Positions 30,691 through 42,101 of a stretch of DNA of 64,000 bases are shown in pieces. Source of the stretch: Stenotrophomonas sp. SAM-B (GTDB lineage Bacteria > Pseudomonadota > Gammaproteobacteria > Xanthomonadales > Xanthomonadaceae). The stretch spans positions 888,001-952,000 of the forward strand of contig NZ_JABBXB010000001.1 of the NCBI RefSeq assembly GCF_013387485.1. The letters are read 5' to 3'. Both the position numbers and the translations under genes were made by a program. The notes under the pieces are model-generated. The model was not told the origin of the DNA. It was given only the letters and a program-made list of their open reading frames with translations, and ran no database searches. The number at the start of each line of letters is the position of its first letter. Position 1 is the stretch's first letter.

Positions 30691-32448
30691 ATGCGTACCC
30701 ACTTCTGTGGCCTGGTCGACGAGACCCTGATTGGCCAAACCGTTACCCTCGCCGGCTGGACCGACGTCGCCCGCAACCAGGGCGGCGTGTGCTTCATCGA
30801 TCTTCGCGATCATGAAGGCATCGTGCAGGTGACGGTGGAAGTCGACAACGCGGCCGTGTTCGCCGTGGCCGCCAGCCTGGGCTACGAGGACGTGCTGCAG
30901 GTGGAAGGCGTGGTGCGCGCGCGCCATGCGGCCAACGACAAGCTCCGCACCGGCAAGGTGGAAGTGATCGCCACGGCCATCACCGTCCTCAACAAGGCCG
31001 AGCCGCTGCCGTTCCACGCGCACGAGAACCCGGGCGAGGAAACCCGCCTGAAGTACCGTTACCTCGACCTGCGCCGTCCGGAAATGCAGCGCATGCAGCG
31101 CACCCGCATCAAGCTGGTGCAGGCCCTGCGCCGCCACCTGGACGCCACCGGCTTCCAGGACATCGAAACCCCGATCCTGACCAAGGCCACCCCGGAAGGC
31201 GCCCGCGACTTCCTGGTGCCGGCGCGCATGCACCCGGGCGAGTTCTACGCCCTGCCGCAGAGCCCGCAGCTGTTCAAGCAGATCCTGATGGTGGCCGGCT
31301 TCGACCGTTACTACCAGATCGCGCGCTGCTTCCGCGACGAGGCCCTGCGCGCCGACCGCCAGCTGGAATTCACCCAGCTGGACATGGAGTTCGCCTTCGT
31401 GCGCGAGCAGGATGTGCAGGACTTCGTCGAGAACATGATCCGCGCCATCTTCAAGGAAGTGGTGGACGTCGAGCTGGCCGCCAGCTTCCCGCGCATGACC
31501 TGGGCCGAGGCGATGCGTCGCTATGGCTCGGACAAGCCGGACCTGCGCATCGCGCTGGAGCTGGTGGACGTGGCCGAGCTGGTCAAGACCAGCGAGTTCC
31601 CGGTGTTCACCGCCGCCGCCAACGATGCCGATGGCCGCGTGGCCGCGCTGCGCGTTCCGGGCGGTGCCAGCCTGTCGCGCAAGCAGATCGACGAATACGC
31701 CGCGCATGCCGCCAAGTACGGCGCCAAGGGCCTGGCGTACATCAAGATCAGCGACAGTGGTGAAGTCAGCTCGCCGATCGCCAAGTTCTTCAGCGAAGAG
31801 GCCTTCGCCGCGCTGGTCGCCCACGTCGGTGCCGGCAACGGCGACATCGTGTTCTTCGGCGCCGGTGGCTACAACAAGGTCTCCGACTTCATGGGCGCCC
31901 TGCGCCTGAAGGCCGGCAAGGACTTCAACCTGGTCACCGCCGGCTGGGCACCGCTGTGGGTCACCGACTTCCCGATGTTCGAATACGACGACGAAGCCCA
32001 GCGCTACGTCGCTCTGCATCACCCCTTCACCGCACCGGCGGTGGACGACATCGCCGACCTGCGCGCCAACGCGAAGACCGCCGTGTCGCGCGGCTATGAC
32101 ATGGTGCTCAACGGCAACGAGATCGGCGGTGGCTCGATCCGTATCCACCGTTCGGACATGCAGAGCGCGGTGTTCGAGCTGCTGGGCATCGGCGCCGAAG
32201 AGGCCGAGGGCAAGTTCGGCTTCCTGCTCGATGCGCTGCGTTTCGGCGCGCCGCCGCACGGCGGCATCGCGTTCGGCATCGACCGTATCGCCGCGCTGAT
32301 GGCCGGTACCGAATCGATCCGCGACGTCATCCCGTTCCCGAAGACCACCGGCGCGCAGTGCCTGATGACCGGCGCGCCGTCGCCGATCCCGGACGAGCAG
32401 CTGGCCGAAGTGCACGTGCAGGTCCGCCCGCGCGCCGTCAAGGAATAA
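30691..32448 (+). CDS. aspS: Aspartyl-tRNA synthetase
   Basis: 585 residues, normal for the bacterial type. Attaches Asp to tRNA-Asp. N-terminal OB-fold anticodon-binding domain ([28 protein letters not shown]), class II catalytic core with motif 2 ([33 protein letters not shown]) and motif 3 ([14 protein letters not shown]), and the bacterial GAD insertion between them (about 285-420). The ATG at 30691 matches the family start MRT.(Y/F)CG; the open frame upstream is antisense to the DUF3011 gene. Whether it also charges tRNA-Asn cannot be decided here, since no gatCAB or asnS gene is in view. Confidence 0.97.
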   Translation: MRTHFCGLVDETLIGQTVTLAGWTDVARNQGGVCFIDLRDHEGIVQVTVEVDNAAVFAVAASLGYEDVLQVEGVVRARHAANDKLRTGKVEVIATAITVLNKAEPLPFHAHENPGEETRLKYRYLDLRRPEMQRMQRTRIKLVQALRRHLDATGFQDIETPILTKATPEGARDFLVPARMHPGEFYALPQSPQLFKQILMVAGFDRYYQIARCFRDEALRADRQLEFTQLDMEFAFVREQDVQDFVENMIRAIFKEVVDVELAASFPRMTWAEAMRRYGSDKPDLRIALELVDVAELVKTSEFPVFTAAANDADGRVAALRVPGGASLSRKQIDEYAAHAAKYGAKGLAYIKISDSGEVSSPIAKFFSEEAFAALVAHVGAGNGDIVFFGAGGYNKVSDFMGALRLKAGKDFNLVTAGWAPLWVTDFPMFEYDDEAQRYVALHHPFTAPAVDDIADLRANAKTAVSRGYDMVLNGNEIGGGSIRIHRSDMQSAVFELLGIGAEEAEGKFGFLLDALRFGAPPHGGIAFGIDRIAALMAGTESIRDVIPFPKTTGAQCLMTGAPSPIPDEQLAEVHVQVRPRAVKE

Positions 32449-32490
32449 GCCGGGACGCGCCGGCCCCCGGTCGGCGTCGACACGTGGCAG

Positions 32491-32511
32491 GTACCGACCG
32501 GTGGTCGGTGC
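32491..32511. repeat. Degenerate GTAG-family palindrome
   Basis: GGTACCGACCGGTGGTCGGTGCCTG-like sequence between aspS and the GNAT gene; arms are imperfect and the GTAG end is lost. Confidence 0.5.
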
Positions 32512-32620
32512 CTGCTGCGGATCCTGGCCCGCCATGATCGACAGGTTCGCGGGTCGTGGGGCGCCATCGCCGCCACGTTCAGGTAAATTGGCGGTTCTCG
32601 CCGATGCCGATGCTCCCGCC

Positions 32621-33154
32621 GTGACCCCAGGCCGCTACACCATCCGCCGCGCCACCCCGGACGACGCCCAGACCCTGTCGGTGCTGGCCACGCGCACGTT
32701 CGTGGAAACCTTCGGCCATCTGTACCCGACGGAGGACCTGCAGGCCTTCCTCGATGAGGCTTACCCGGCGCAGCGCCAGCGCATCATTCTTGAACACCCC
32801 GACTACGCGGTCTGGCTGCTGGAGCTGGACGGTGTTGCCGTGGGTCATGCCGCCGCCGGTCCCTGTGGCCTGCCGCATGCCGAGGTGCAGCCCGGCGATG
32901 GCGAGCTCAAGCGCCTGTACCTGATCAAGGACCAGCAGAGCTGTGGCTGGGGCAGCCGCCTGTTCGAAACCGCGCTGGCCTGGCTGGAACGCGAGGGACC
33001 GCGCACGCTGTGGCTGGGCGTGTGGTCGGAGAACTTCGGCGCGCAGCGTTTCTACGCCCGCTACGGCTTCAGCAAGGTCGGTACCTATGAGTTCCCGGTT
33101 GGCAAGGTGCTCGACCTGGAGTTCATCCTGCGCCGCCCGCCCACGGCGGCCTGA
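32621..33154 (+). CDS. GNAT-family N-acetyltransferase
   Basis: About 177 residues from the GTG at 32621 (PGRYTIRRATPDDAQTLSVLATRTFVETFG). The acetyl-CoA site is in the ELKRLYLIKDQQSCGWGSRLFETAL segment (Q-x-x-G-x-G/S type), followed by LWLGVWSENFGAQRFYARYGFSKVGTYEF, the typical motif B. Transfers acetyl from acetyl-CoA to an unknown amine. The start is uncertain: there is no good ribosome site, and the frame is open to 32501. A close paralogue lies at 56824-57336 (same order of motifs, same LWVGVWSEN.GAQRFYARYG block). Confidence 0.8.
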   Translation: MTPGRYTIRRATPDDAQTLSVLATRTFVETFGHLYPTEDLQAFLDEAYPAQRQRIILEHPDYAVWLLELDGVAVGHAAAGPCGLPHAEVQPGDGELKRLYLIKDQQSCGWGSRLFETALAWLEREGPRTLWLGVWSENFGAQRFYARYGFSKVGTYEFPVGKVLDLEFILRRPPTAA

Positions 33155-33265
33155 GCGTGACACTTTCACGGCCTGCAGCGGCTTCACCTGCCGTTGTCCG
33201 GTCCATTCGTCTAATGACGCTGTTTCCTTCTGCAGGCGCCCCGCCCATCGGGCTAGGCTGACACC

Positions 33266-33898
33266 ATGAATCCCCCTGTTTTATTGCTGCACGGCATCTG
33301 GAACGCACGCGCCTGGGTCGGCCCCCTGGCCTGGCGCCTGCGCGCCCGTGGCTTCGCCGTGGACACCTTCGGCTATTCGAGCGTGTTCGGTGGCCCGGAC
33401 GTGGCCGTGCCCCAGCTGCTGGAGCGGCTCCAGGGCAGTGGCCCGATTTCCCTGGTCGGCCACAGCCTGGGCGGGCTGGTCGCGCTGGAGGCCCTGCGGC
33501 GGGCGCCCGAACTGCCGGTGTCGCGGGTGGTCTGCCTGGGTTCGCCGCTGCGCGGCAGCGTGACCGCGCGCTCCTTGAGCGATCACGGCTGGTCGCTGGC
33601 GCTCGGCCGCAGCTCGGAACTGCTGCTGGATGGCCTGCCGGCGTGGGAGGGCAGGGCGCAGGTCGGGCTGATCGCCGGTTCGGTCCCGCACGGGCTGGGC
33701 AGCCTGCTCGGCGCCTGTGGCGATGCCTCCGATGGCACCGTGGCGCTGGATGAGACGCAGTTGCCGGGCCTGGCCGACCACTGCGTGATCCCGGCCAGCC
33801 ACAGCGGGCTGGTGTTCTCGCCGGATGCCGCGCGCCAGACCGCCGCGTTCCTGCGCGATGGCCGGTTCCGGCGTGATGATGCGGCCCACGCCGCCTGA
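33266..33898 (+). CDS. Alpha/beta hydrolase, lipase/acyltransferase-like
   Basis: 210 residues. Opens with the oxyanion-loop pattern PVLLLHGIWN; the nucleophile elbow is GHSLGG (near residue 68); the likely catalytic His is in ASHSGLVFSPDAARQ near the end. The short chain without a lid resembles the cytoplasmic hydrolases annotated as alpha/beta hydrolase or triacylglycerol lipase-like in Xanthomonadaceae. No signal peptide. It stands between a GNAT gene and yebC, all on one strand but with over 80 bp between, so no clear operon. Substrate unknown. Confidence 0.82.
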   Translation: MNPPVLLLHGIWNARAWVGPLAWRLRARGFAVDTFGYSSVFGGPDVAVPQLLERLQGSGPISLVGHSLGGLVALEALRRAPELPVSRVVCLGSPLRGSVTARSLSDHGWSLALGRSSELLLDGLPAWEGRAQVGLIAGSVPHGLGSLLGACGDASDGTVALDETQLPGLADHCVIPASHSGLVFSPDAARQTAAFLRDGRFRRDDAAHAA

Positions 33899-33981
33899 GC
33901 GGGCTGGGCACTGACACGGGCCGGCCGGCGGATCAGGTAGAATTCGCGCCCTGTTCCTGACAGAAGCACGAGAGTCACCCC

Positions 33982-34713
33982 ATGGGTAGAGGCCCCTCCA
34001 TCGAGAACCGCAAAAACGCGTCTGACGCGAAGCGCGGCAAGATTTTCACCAAGATCATCCGCGAGATCGGCGTTGCCGCGCGCGGCGGTGGAGGCGACCC
34101 CAACAACAACCCGCGCCTGCGCGTGGCCATGGACAAGGGCCTGTCCTCGAACATGTCCAAGGATGTGATCGAGCGCGCCATCAAGAAGGCGACCGGTGAG
34201 CTGGAAGGCGTCGAATACGAAGAGATCCGCTACGAGGGCTATGCCCCCGGTGGCGTGGCCGTGATCGTGGACTGCCTGACCGACAACCGCGTGCGCACCG
34301 TGGCCGATGTCCGCCATGCGTTCAGCAAGTGCGGCGGCAACATGGGCACGGAAGGCTCGGTATCGTTCATGTTCAAGCGCCTGGGCGTGCTGCACTTCGC
34401 CGCCGGTGCGGACGAAGAAGCCGTCACCGAAGCCGCGATCGACGCCGGCGCGGACGACATCGTGGTCTACCCGGAAGACGGGGCGATCGACGTGGTCACC
34501 GCGGCCGACAGCTACCACGCCGTCAAGGATGCGATGGCGGCCGCCGGGTTCACGCCCGACCACGCCGAAATCACCTACCGCGCCGACAACGACATCAAGG
34601 TCGAGGGCGACACCGCCCTGCAGGTCAAGAAGCTGCTGGACATGCTCGAAGACCTGGACGACGTGCAGGACGTGTTCTCCAACGCCGACCTCGGCGCGGA
34701 CGCCTACGCCTGA
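33982..34713 (+). CDS. yebC: YebC/PmpR family protein (translation/transcription factor)
   Basis: 243 residues, full length. Family opening [29 protein letters not shown] and the signature [30 protein letters not shown] are present, with the acidic C-terminal domain ([25 protein letters not shown]). Members have been described both as DNA-binding regulators and as factors that help ribosomes through proline stretches. It lies directly upstream of ruvC-ruvA, the classic yebC-ruvCAB neighbourhood. A hairpin (34724-34748) follows the stop. Confidence 0.95.
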   Translation: MGRGPSIENRKNASDAKRGKIFTKIIREIGVAARGGGGDPNNNPRLRVAMDKGLSSNMSKDVIERAIKKATGELEGVEYEEIRYEGYAPGGVAVIVDCLTDNRVRTVADVRHAFSKCGGNMGTEGSVSFMFKRLGVLHFAAGADEEAVTEAAIDAGADDIVVYPEDGAIDVVTAADSYHAVKDAMAAAGFTPDHAEITYRADNDIKVEGDTALQVKKLLDMLEDLDDVQDVFSNADLGADAYA

Positions 34714-34723
34714 GCGGGCGCTT

Positions 34724-34748
34724 CACCGGTCGCTTTGCGCGACCGGTG
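34724..34748 (+). terminator. Hairpin after yebC
   Basis: Perfect 10-bp arms CACCGGTCGC/GCGACCGGTG around TTTGC, eleven bases after the yebC stop. No T-run follows, so it may be an attenuating or stabilising hairpin. Confidence 0.5.
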
Positions 34749-34842
34749 AGCGGACAATGCGGACCATGATGACCCCAGCCGTTCCCCGTTATCCCCGCCG
34801 CATGTGTCCCTCCCGGGCCGCGGGCGGCCGTGTGCGTGCCGC

Positions 34843-35364
34843 ATGACGCGCATTCTTGGCATCGACCCCGGTTCGCAGCGCACCGGGGTGGGCATCATTG
34901 ATGTGGACGCCGCCGGCAAGGTGGTGCATGTCCATCACCTGCCGCTGGTCCTGCTGGGCGCCGACGACTTCCCGCAGCGGATGAAGCTGCTGGTGGTCGG
35001 CCTGACCGCCCTGGTCGAGGAATACCGCCCCGACGAAGTGGCCATCGAAAAGGTGTTCATGGCGCGCAATCCGGATTCGGCCCTGAAACTGGGCCAGGCG
35101 CGCGGCGCGGCGATCTCGGCCGTGGTGATGCGCGACCTGCCGGTCAGCGAGTACGCCGCCACCGAGATCAAGCTGGCCGTGGTCGGCCGCGGTGGCGCGG
35201 AAAAACAACAGGTCCAACACATGGTCGGGCTCATGCTCAACCTGAAAACCAAGCTGCAGGCCGACGCCGCCGATGCGTTGGCCGTGGCGATCACCCACGC
35301 CCATGTCCGGGCCACGGCGCTGCGCCTGGGCGTCAATGCGCGCCAGGCCTGGAGCCGGAAATGA
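34843..35364 (+). CDS. ruvC: RuvC Holliday-junction endonuclease
   Basis: 173 residues, identical in length to E. coli RuvC. The first catalytic aspartate is in [16 protein letters not shown] (about residue 7); the others are in DEVAIEKVF and in the C-terminal [14 protein letters not shown]. The enzyme cuts Holliday junctions in recombination repair with RuvAB. The ATG at 34843 is right for the family; an in-frame GTG at 34804 would add unrelated residues. It is followed by ruvA after ten bases. Confidence 0.96.
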   Translation: MTRILGIDPGSQRTGVGIIDVDAAGKVVHVHHLPLVLLGADDFPQRMKLLVVGLTALVEEYRPDEVAIEKVFMARNPDSALKLGQARGAAISAVVMRDLPVSEYAATEIKLAVVGRGGAEKQQVQHMVGLMLNLKTKLQADAADALAVAITHAHVRATALRLGVNARQAWSRK

Positions 35365-35374
35365 GGAACACTGC

Positions 35375-35965
35375 ATGATTGGTCGTCTGCGCGGGATCGT
35401 GGCCTACAAGGCGCCGCCGTGGCTCATGGTCGACGTCAATGGCGTCGGTTACGAACTGGAGGCGCCGATGAGCACCTTCTACGACCTGCCCGAACTGGGC
35501 CGCGAGGTCACCTTGTTCACCCATTACGCGCAGAAGGAAGACAGCGTTTCGCTGTACGGCTTCCTGCGCGAGGGCGAGCGCCGCCTGTTCCGCGATGTGC
35601 AGAAGGTCAGCGGGATCGGCGCCAAGATCGCGCTGGCGGTGCTGTCCGGCGTGAGCGTGGACGAATTCGCCCGCATGCTGCAGGCCGGCGACATCACCGC
35701 GCTGACCCGCATCCCGGGCATCGGCAAGAAGACCGCCGAGCGCATGGTGCTGGAGCTGCGTGACCGCGCGGCCAATTTCGGCGGGGGCGGCGCGCCGATC
35801 GCCGGCGCCGCACCGGCGACCGATCCGGTCTCCGAGGCGACCGTAGCCCTGCAGCAGCTGGGCTACAAGCCGACCGAAGCCGCACGCATGGCGCGTGATG
35901 CCAATGCCGAGGGTGACGACGTCGCCACGGTCATCCGCAAGGCCCTGCAGGCCGCGCTGCGCTGA
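35375..35965 (+). CDS. ruvA: RuvA Holliday-junction DNA-binding subunit
   Basis: 196 residues. Domain I OB-fold ([27 protein letters not shown]), domain II with two helix-hairpin-helix motifs ([15 protein letters not shown] and [16 protein letters not shown]), a Gly/Ala-rich linker and the mobile domain III that contacts RuvB ([22 protein letters not shown]). Loads the RuvB motor on junctions. Co-transcribed with ruvC; ruvB is separated from it by kup. Confidence 0.96.
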   Translation: MIGRLRGIVAYKAPPWLMVDVNGVGYELEAPMSTFYDLPELGREVTLFTHYAQKEDSVSLYGFLREGERRLFRDVQKVSGIGAKIALAVLSGVSVDEFARMLQAGDITALTRIPGIGKKTAERMVLELRDRAANFGGGGAPIAGAAPATDPVSEATVALQQLGYKPTEAARMARDANAEGDDVATVIRKALQAALR

Positions 35966-36023
35966 GCCGCGCGCCTGCCTTCCCTAGCTAACGACACCAA
36001 CGACCGCGTCCGCCCGGAGCCCC

Positions 36024-37943
36024 ATGTCCACCACTTCCCCCCAGCACAGCGACGGCCAGGCCCCGCACGGCCACGCGCCGGCGGCCGGCGGCATGGCGCT
36101 GATGATCGGCGCCATCGGCGTGGTGTTCGGCGATATCGGCACCAGCCCGCTGTACACGCTGAAAGAAGCCTTTTCTCCGCATTACGGCCTCAACAGCGAC
36201 CATGACACCGTGCTGGGCGTGCTGTCGCTGGCGTTCTGGGCGCTGAACATCGTGGTGACGCTCAAGTACGTCACCATCATCATGCGCGCCGACAACGACG
36301 GCGAGGGCGGCATCATGGCGCTGATGGCGCTGACCCAGCGCACCCTGCGCAACGGGTCGCGCTCGGCCTATGTGGTCGGCATCCTCGGCATCTTCGGCGC
36401 CTCGCTGTTCTTCGGCGACGGCGTGATCACCCCGGCGATCTCCGTGCTGGGGGCGGTCGAAGGCCTGGAGGTCGCGGCCCCCGGGCTGCATGCGTTCATC
36501 GTGCCGATCACCGTGGTGGTGCTGCTGGCGGTGTTTGCCGTGCAGCGCTTCGGCACGGCCAAGATCGGCAAGCTGTTCGGGCCGATCACCTCGATCTGGT
36601 TCATTTCGCTGGCCGCGATCGGCATCTGGAACATCGTCGACGCCCCGGAAGTGCTCAAGGCCTTCAACCCGATGTGGGCACTGCGCTTCTTCATGGAGCA
36701 CGGCTGGCACGGCATCTTCATCCTCGGCGCGGTGGTGCTGGCCGTTACCGGTGGCGAGGCGCTGTATGCGGACATGGGCCATTTCGGCGCCAAGCCGATC
36801 CGCCATGCCTGGTACTTCTTCGTGCTGCCGTGCCTGGTGCTGAACTACCTGGGGCAGGGCGCGCTGGTGCTCAACAACCCCGCGGCGGTCAAGAACCCGT
36901 TCTTCGAAGCGGTGCCGGACTGGGCGCTGTACCCGATGATCATCCTCGCCACGATGGCCGCGGTGATCGCCTCGCAGTCGGTCATCACCGGTGCGTTCTC
37001 GGTCTCGCGCCAGGCCATGCAGCTGGGTTACATCCCGCGCATGCGCATCACCCATACCTCGCACGACACCATCGGGCAGATCTACATCCCGGGCATCAAC
37101 TGGGGCATTGCGGTGATGGTGATCGGGCTGGTGCTGGCCTTCCGCAGCTCCTCCAACCTGGCGGTGGCCTACGGCATCTCGGTCTCGGCGACCATGCTGA
37201 TCGATACCCTGCTGCTGGCGCTGGTCGCCCGTGCGCTGTGGCCCAAGGCCCGCAACTGGATCATCCCGCTGTGCGTGGTGTTCTTCGTCATCGACCTGGG
37301 CTTCGTGATCGCCAACGGCGCCAAGCTGCTGCAGGGCGCGTGGTTCCCGGTGGTGCTGGGCATCGTGCTGTTCACCATGATGCGCACCTGGCGGCGTGGG
37401 CGCGAGCTGCTGCGCGATGAGATCCGCAAGGACGGCATCCGCATCGACACCTTCCTGCCGGGCCTGATGCTGGCCCCGCCGGTACGGGTGCCGGGCACCG
37501 CCGTGTTCCTGACCGCCGACCCCTCGGTGGCGCCGCATGCGCTGATGCACAACCTCAAGCACAACAAGGTGCTGCACGAGCGCAACGTGTTCCTGCATGT
37601 GGTGACGCTGCCGGTGCCGTACGCGCCCTCGGGCCAGCGCCTGAAGATCGAGTCGGTGGGCGATGAGTTCTACCGGATCTACGTGCGCTTCGGCTTCATG
37701 GAGACCCCGGACGTGCCGCTGGCGCTGATGCGCTCGTGCGACCACGGCGGGATCTATTTCGACCCGATGGACACCACGTTCTTCGCCAGCCGCGAGACCA
37801 TCGTGGCCACCGCCAACCGCGGCATGCCGATCTGGCGCGACAAGCTGTTCGCGCTGATGCACCGGAACGCGGCCCCGGCGACCGGATTCTTCCGGATTCC
37901 GGGTAACCGGCTGGTCGAGCTCGGGGCGCAGGTGGAGATCTGA
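36024..37943 (+). CDS. kup: Kup low-affinity potassium uptake transporter
   Basis: 639 residues. The signature [22 protein letters not shown] begins near residue 31; 12 membrane spans follow ([38 protein letters not shown] and others) and a cytoplasmic C-terminal domain of about 180 residues. Kup takes up K+ with protons at the inner membrane. The His/Pro-rich N-terminal 25 residues are species-specific. It lies between ruvA and ruvB, an arrangement I believe is usual in Xanthomonadaceae, and is probably independent of them functionally. Confidence 0.95.
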   Translation: MSTTSPQHSDGQAPHGHAPAAGGMALMIGAIGVVFGDIGTSPLYTLKEAFSPHYGLNSDHDTVLGVLSLAFWALNIVVTLKYVTIIMRADNDGEGGIMALMALTQRTLRNGSRSAYVVGILGIFGASLFFGDGVITPAISVLGAVEGLEVAAPGLHAFIVPITVVVLLAVFAVQRFGTAKIGKLFGPITSIWFISLAAIGIWNIVDAPEVLKAFNPMWALRFFMEHGWHGIFILGAVVLAVTGGEALYADMGHFGAKPIRHAWYFFVLPCLVLNYLGQGALVLNNPAAVKNPFFEAVPDWALYPMIILATMAAVIASQSVITGAFSVSRQAMQLGYIPRMRITHTSHDTIGQIYIPGINWGIAVMVIGLVLAFRSSSNLAVAYGISVSATMLIDTLLLALVARALWPKARNWIIPLCVVFFVIDLGFVIANGAKLLQGAWFPVVLGIVLFTMMRTWRRGRELLRDEIRKDGIRIDTFLPGLMLAPPVRVPGTAVFLTADPSVAPHALMHNLKHNKVLHERNVFLHVVTLPVPYAPSGQRLKIESVGDEFYRIYVRFGFMETPDVPLALMRSCDHGGIYFDPMDTTFFASRETIVATANRGMPIWRDKLFALMHRNAAPATGFFRIPGNRLVELGAQVEI

Positions 37944-37977
37944 CCGGACGGCCTACCAACGGTCGGCCGCTACCCCA

Positions 37978-37996
37978 CGGTTTGCGATGCAAACCG
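37978..37996. repeat. Small palindrome CGGTTTGC-GAT-GCAAACCG
   Basis: Perfect 8-bp arms followed by TAGG; the same motif family as at 16663-16685. It sits after the kup stop among several hairpins. Confidence 0.6.
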
Positions 37997-38040
37997 TAGG
38001 CCCCGGCGGCATTCCCCCTTATCCCCGCGCCTTTGGCGCG

Positions 38041-38061
38041 CCCCCTTGAACAACAAGGGGG
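38041..38061 (+). terminator. Hairpin after kup
   Basis: CCCCCTTG-AACAA-CAAGGGGG, followed by GCTCTTCC. A second small hairpin (CGCGCC-TTT-GGCGCG) lies just before it. Likely marks the end of the kup transcript; the T-run is weak. Confidence 0.5.
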
Positions 38062-38083
38062 CTCTTCCTCCGATGCGATCCCG

Positions 38084-38154
38084 GTAGTGCCGGCCGCTGG
38101 CCGGCTCCTCATGACATCTGCATCGCGCGGCGCCGGCCAGCGGCCGGCACTACC
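38084..38154. repeat. SMAG-type palindrome pair in inverted orientation
   Basis: GTAGTGCCGGCCGCTGGCCGGC starts at 38084; the inverted partner ends at about 38154. They enclose 25 bp and lie about 40 bp ahead of ruvB. Confidence 0.85.
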
Positions 38155-38192
38155 GGACGCGGATCGCGCCGCTTTTGCCGCATAATTGCCGA

Positions 38193-39222
<1,030 letters not shown>

Positions 39223-39233
<11 letters not shown>

Positions 39234-39666
39234 TCCCCGGGTTGAGCCGCGATTCAGTTGGCCGACACGCATTTACTGGGAAGATACCGACGCTGGCGGG
39301 GTCGTATACCACGCCCGCTACGTGGCCTTCATGGAACGGGCGCGCACGGAATGGATGCGTGCACTGGGGTATGGTCAGGAGCGCATGCGCTGCGACCACG
39401 GCCTGGTGTTCGCGGTGCGCAGCATGACCATGGATTTCCTCAAGCCGGCGCGCCTGGATGACGCGCTGGATGTCACCGCCACGCTGGTGCAGTGCAAGCG
39501 CGCCAGCATGGTGTTCGCCCAGGCAGTGTGCCGGGGCGACCAGACACTGCTGACCGCGCAGGTGAAGATCGCCGCGCTCGATGCAACCACCTTCAAACCG
39601 CGTGGCATGGACGATGCACTGCATGCCGCGCTGAAACACCTCGAATTTCCAGAATCCGCACACTGA
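39223..39666 (+). CDS. ybgC: YbgC acyl-CoA thioesterase of the Tol-Pal operon
   Basis: 147 residues, single hotdog domain. The active-site motif is [28 protein letters not shown]. Hydrolyses acyl-CoA at the cytoplasmic membrane; its link to Tol-Pal is genetic. It overlaps the end of ruvB and is followed after 10 bases by tolQ. Confidence 0.94.
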
Positions 39667-39676
39667 GGAACAACGG

Positions 39677-40456
39677 ATGATCGCAATGCTCCTGGCCCTG
39701 CAGGCCACGGTGACCGAAGCGCTGCCGCAGGAAGTCACCAGCGCCGCGGCACAGACTGTCGCCCAAGCCGCGCATGGCGGTGGCATCAATTACCTGGACC
39801 TGATGATCAAGGCCAGCATCCCGGTGAAGATCATCGTGCTGCTGCTGTTGGCCGGCTCGTTCATCAGCTGGGTGATCATCTTCCGCAAGGCGCGCGTGTT
39901 CAACGCCGCCAACCGTGAGGCCGACGAGTTCGAAAGCCGCTTCTGGTCCGGCGCGGACCTGGGCAAGCTGTACAGCTCGGCGACCGACCGCAACCGCAAG
40001 GTCGGCGGCCTGGAAGCGATCTTCGAAGCCGGTTTCCGCGAGTTCACCCGCCTGCGCGACAAGCGTCGCCTGGATGGCCGGGCCCAGCTCGAGGGCGCCC
40101 AGCGCGCCATGCGCACCACCTATACGCGTGAAGTGGACCAGATGGAGCGCAGCCTGGAGCTGCTGGCCAACATCGGCTCGACCGCCCCGTACGTGGGCCT
40201 GGTCGGTACCGTGTTCGGCATCATGGTGACCATGCACGACATGATCAACAGCGGTGAGCAGGCCGGCATCGCCTCGGTTGCCCCGGGCATCTCCGAAGCC
40301 CTGTTCGCCACCGCGATCGGCCTGTTCGTGGCGATCCCGGCCGTGTGGGCCTACAACCGCTTCACCACCCGCGTGGAGCGCATGTCGGTGCGCTTTGAAA
40401 CCTTCGCAGAAGAGTTCAGCTCGATCCTGCAGCGCCAGACCGCGGGCGACGAGTAA
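39677..40456 (+). CDS. tolQ: TolQ inner-membrane proton-channel subunit
   Basis: 259 residues, MotA/ExbB family. One membrane span near residues 50-70 (KIIVLLLLAGSFISWVIIF), a large cytoplasmic part, then two more spans (LLANIGSTAPYVGLVGTVFGIM and ISEALFATAIGLFVAIPAVWAYN) with the conserved channel residues. The extended N-terminus (about 35 residues, Gln/Ala-rich) is longer than in E. coli. Forms the TolQR motor that uses proton flow to drive TolA. Confidence 0.95.
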   Translation: MIAMLLALQATVTEALPQEVTSAAAQTVAQAAHGGGINYLDLMIKASIPVKIIVLLLLAGSFISWVIIFRKARVFNAANREADEFESRFWSGADLGKLYSSATDRNRKVGGLEAIFEAGFREFTRLRDKRRLDGRAQLEGAQRAMRTTYTREVDQMERSLELLANIGSTAPYVGLVGTVFGIMVTMHDMINSGEQAGIASVAPGISEALFATAIGLFVAIPAVWAYNRFTTRVERMSVRFETFAEEFSSILQRQTAGDE

Positions 40457-40479
40457 GCGCCCAGCACAGGAGTCCTGCC

Positions 40480-40908
40480 ATGACCGCAGCCATTGGCCGC
40501 CGCAAGCGCCGAAAGCTCAAATCCGAAATCAACGTCGTGCCGTATATCGACGTCATGCTGGTGCTGCTCATCATCTTCATGGTGACCGCGCCGCTGCTCA
40601 CGCTGAGCTTTGAAGTGGATCTGCCGACCTCCCAGGCCAAGGCGCTGGAGAGCAAGCAGGATCCCGTCGTCGTGTCCGTCCGCCTGGATGGCCAGCTCAG
40701 CCTGAAGCTGCCCGAAGCCAAGGACCCGGAGCCGATGGATGCGGCCCGCCTGCAGGCCCAGCTGTCCGCGCTTTCTTCGCAGGACAAGAACCTGCGCGTG
40801 ATCGTCGCCGCCGACCGGGCCGTGGCCTATGAAAAGGTGGTCGCGGCCATGGACGTGATCAAGCGCGCCAACGTGGAAAAGGTGGGCCTGGCGACCGATG
40901 CACACTGA
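40480..40908 (+). CDS. tolR: TolR inner-membrane motor subunit
   Basis: 142 residues, ExbD family. A single N-terminal span with the proton-carrying aspartate (INVVPYIDVMLVLLIIFMVTAPLL) and a periplasmic domain. Works with TolQ. GGAG (40470-40473) precedes the start; the end overlaps tolA by 11 bases. Confidence 0.95.
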   Translation: MTAAIGRRKRRKLKSEINVVPYIDVMLVLLIIFMVTAPLLTLSFEVDLPTSQAKALESKQDPVVVSVRLDGQLSLKLPEAKDPEPMDAARLQAQLSALSSQDKNLRVIVAADRAVAYEKVVAAMDVIKRANVEKVGLATDAH

Positions 40909-41956
40909 AGCCCTGCCACCGCAGCGCGCACGGGATGAGGAGTGGGGCCTGCCGATCGCGCTGGCGCTCGGCGTCCATCTGCTGCTGGCACTGATCTTCA
41001 TCGCCGCCTGGTTGTGGTCGCCGCAGCGCACCACCGAAGCGGCCGCCGGCGATCCGGCCATCGAAGCCAGCCTGCAGCTGTCCGCGTCCGAAGCCTCGGC
41101 CGCGCGCCAGGCCCTGCGTGCCTCCGAATCGCTGCCGGACCTGCCCGAGCCGGTCGCTGAGCCCGAGCCGATTCCGGAAGACACCGTGCCGCCGCCGCAG
41201 CCGTTGCCCGAGCCGCGCCCGCAGGACGCGCCCACCCCGCAGCAGTCGCAGGCGCAGGAACGCATCGCCCAGCCCGACACGGTCGACCAGGAAGCGGTCA
41301 ACGCGCTGGCGATCTCGGCTGAAAAGGCCAAGCAGGAGCAGGAAGCCAAGCGCCGCCAGGAACAGATCGACCTGACCGAGCGCAAGCGTCAGGAACAGGC
41401 CGAGCAGAAGCTGCGCCTGGCCAAGCAGCAGGAAGAGGCGGAAAAGAAAAAGCTGGCCGAGCAGGAACAGAAGGCCAACGACGCCAAGGCCGACGCCGAG
41501 CGCGACAAGAAGCTGGCCGAGATCCGCCGCAAGCGGGCCCAGGCCGAGAACGAAGCCAAGCTGGCCGAGCAGAAGCTGCGCCAGGTCACCGCCGCGCGGG
41601 CCGCCAATGCCTCGGCCTCGACCGCCGGTGCCACCGGTGCGGCCAAGCCGGCGGCCGGGGCAGGGGGCACCAGCGACGACCTCAGCGCCAAGTACGCCGC
41701 CGCGATCCAGCAGAAGGTCTCCGCCCAGTGGACCCGTCCGGATTCGGTCCCGTTGGGCCAGCGCTGCCAGGTCTCGATCACCCAGATCCCCGGCGGGCAG
41801 GTCATCCAGGCCAAGGTCAGCGGCAACTGCCCGTTCGACGAGGCCGGCCGCCGCTCGATCGAGGCCGCCGTGCTGAACGCCCAGCCGTTGCCGTACCGCG
41901 GTTTCGAGTCGGTGTTCGCGCGCACGATCAATTTCACCTTCACCGCCCAGGATTGA
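40898..41956 (+). CDS. tolA: TolA periplasm-spanning protein
   Basis: 352 residues. An N-terminal anchor (LPIALALGVHLLLALIFIAAWLW) has the conserved Ser-His type surface replaced by GVHLLLA. A Pro/Glu-rich region (80-130) is followed by a long Lys/Glu/Ala/Gln coiled coil (140-245), an Ala/Gly-rich hinge and a C-terminal globular domain (KYAAAIQQKVSAQWTRP, GQRCQVSITQIPGGQVIQAKVSGNCPFDEAGRRSIEAAV). Connects the inner-membrane motor to Pal and TolB for outer-membrane constriction at division. The first codons overlap tolR. Confidence 0.94.
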   Translation: MHTEALPPQRARDEEWGLPIALALGVHLLLALIFIAAWLWSPQRTTEAAAGDPAIEASLQLSASEASAARQALRASESLPDLPEPVAEPEPIPEDTVPPPQPLPEPRPQDAPTPQQSQAQERIAQPDTVDQEAVNALAISAEKAKQEQEAKRRQEQIDLTERKRQEQAEQKLRLAKQQEEAEKKKLAEQEQKANDAKADAERDKKLAEIRRKRAQAENEAKLAEQKLRQVTAARAANASASTAGATGAAKPAAGAGGTSDDLSAKYAAAIQQKVSAQWTRPDSVPLGQRCQVSITQIPGGQVIQAKVSGNCPFDEAGRRSIEAAVLNAQPLPYRGFESVFARTINFTFTAQD

Positions 41957-42101
41957 TCCCGGGCGGGACCCTGTCGTTAACGGCTCGTGAGATTTGTGCG
42001 CCCGGTGACTCGGAATTCACACGGCCTTGGTTCATGATTGCGAAACTGTTCACCGCCGTCCTGTTATCCCTCGTTCTGGTTTCTCCCCTATTGAGCGCTC
42101 C

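Noticed and set aside
40898..41956. Frameshift or repeat expansion in tolA
   Set aside because: The low-complexity coiled coil is normal for TolA and the frame is intact to the C-terminal domain.
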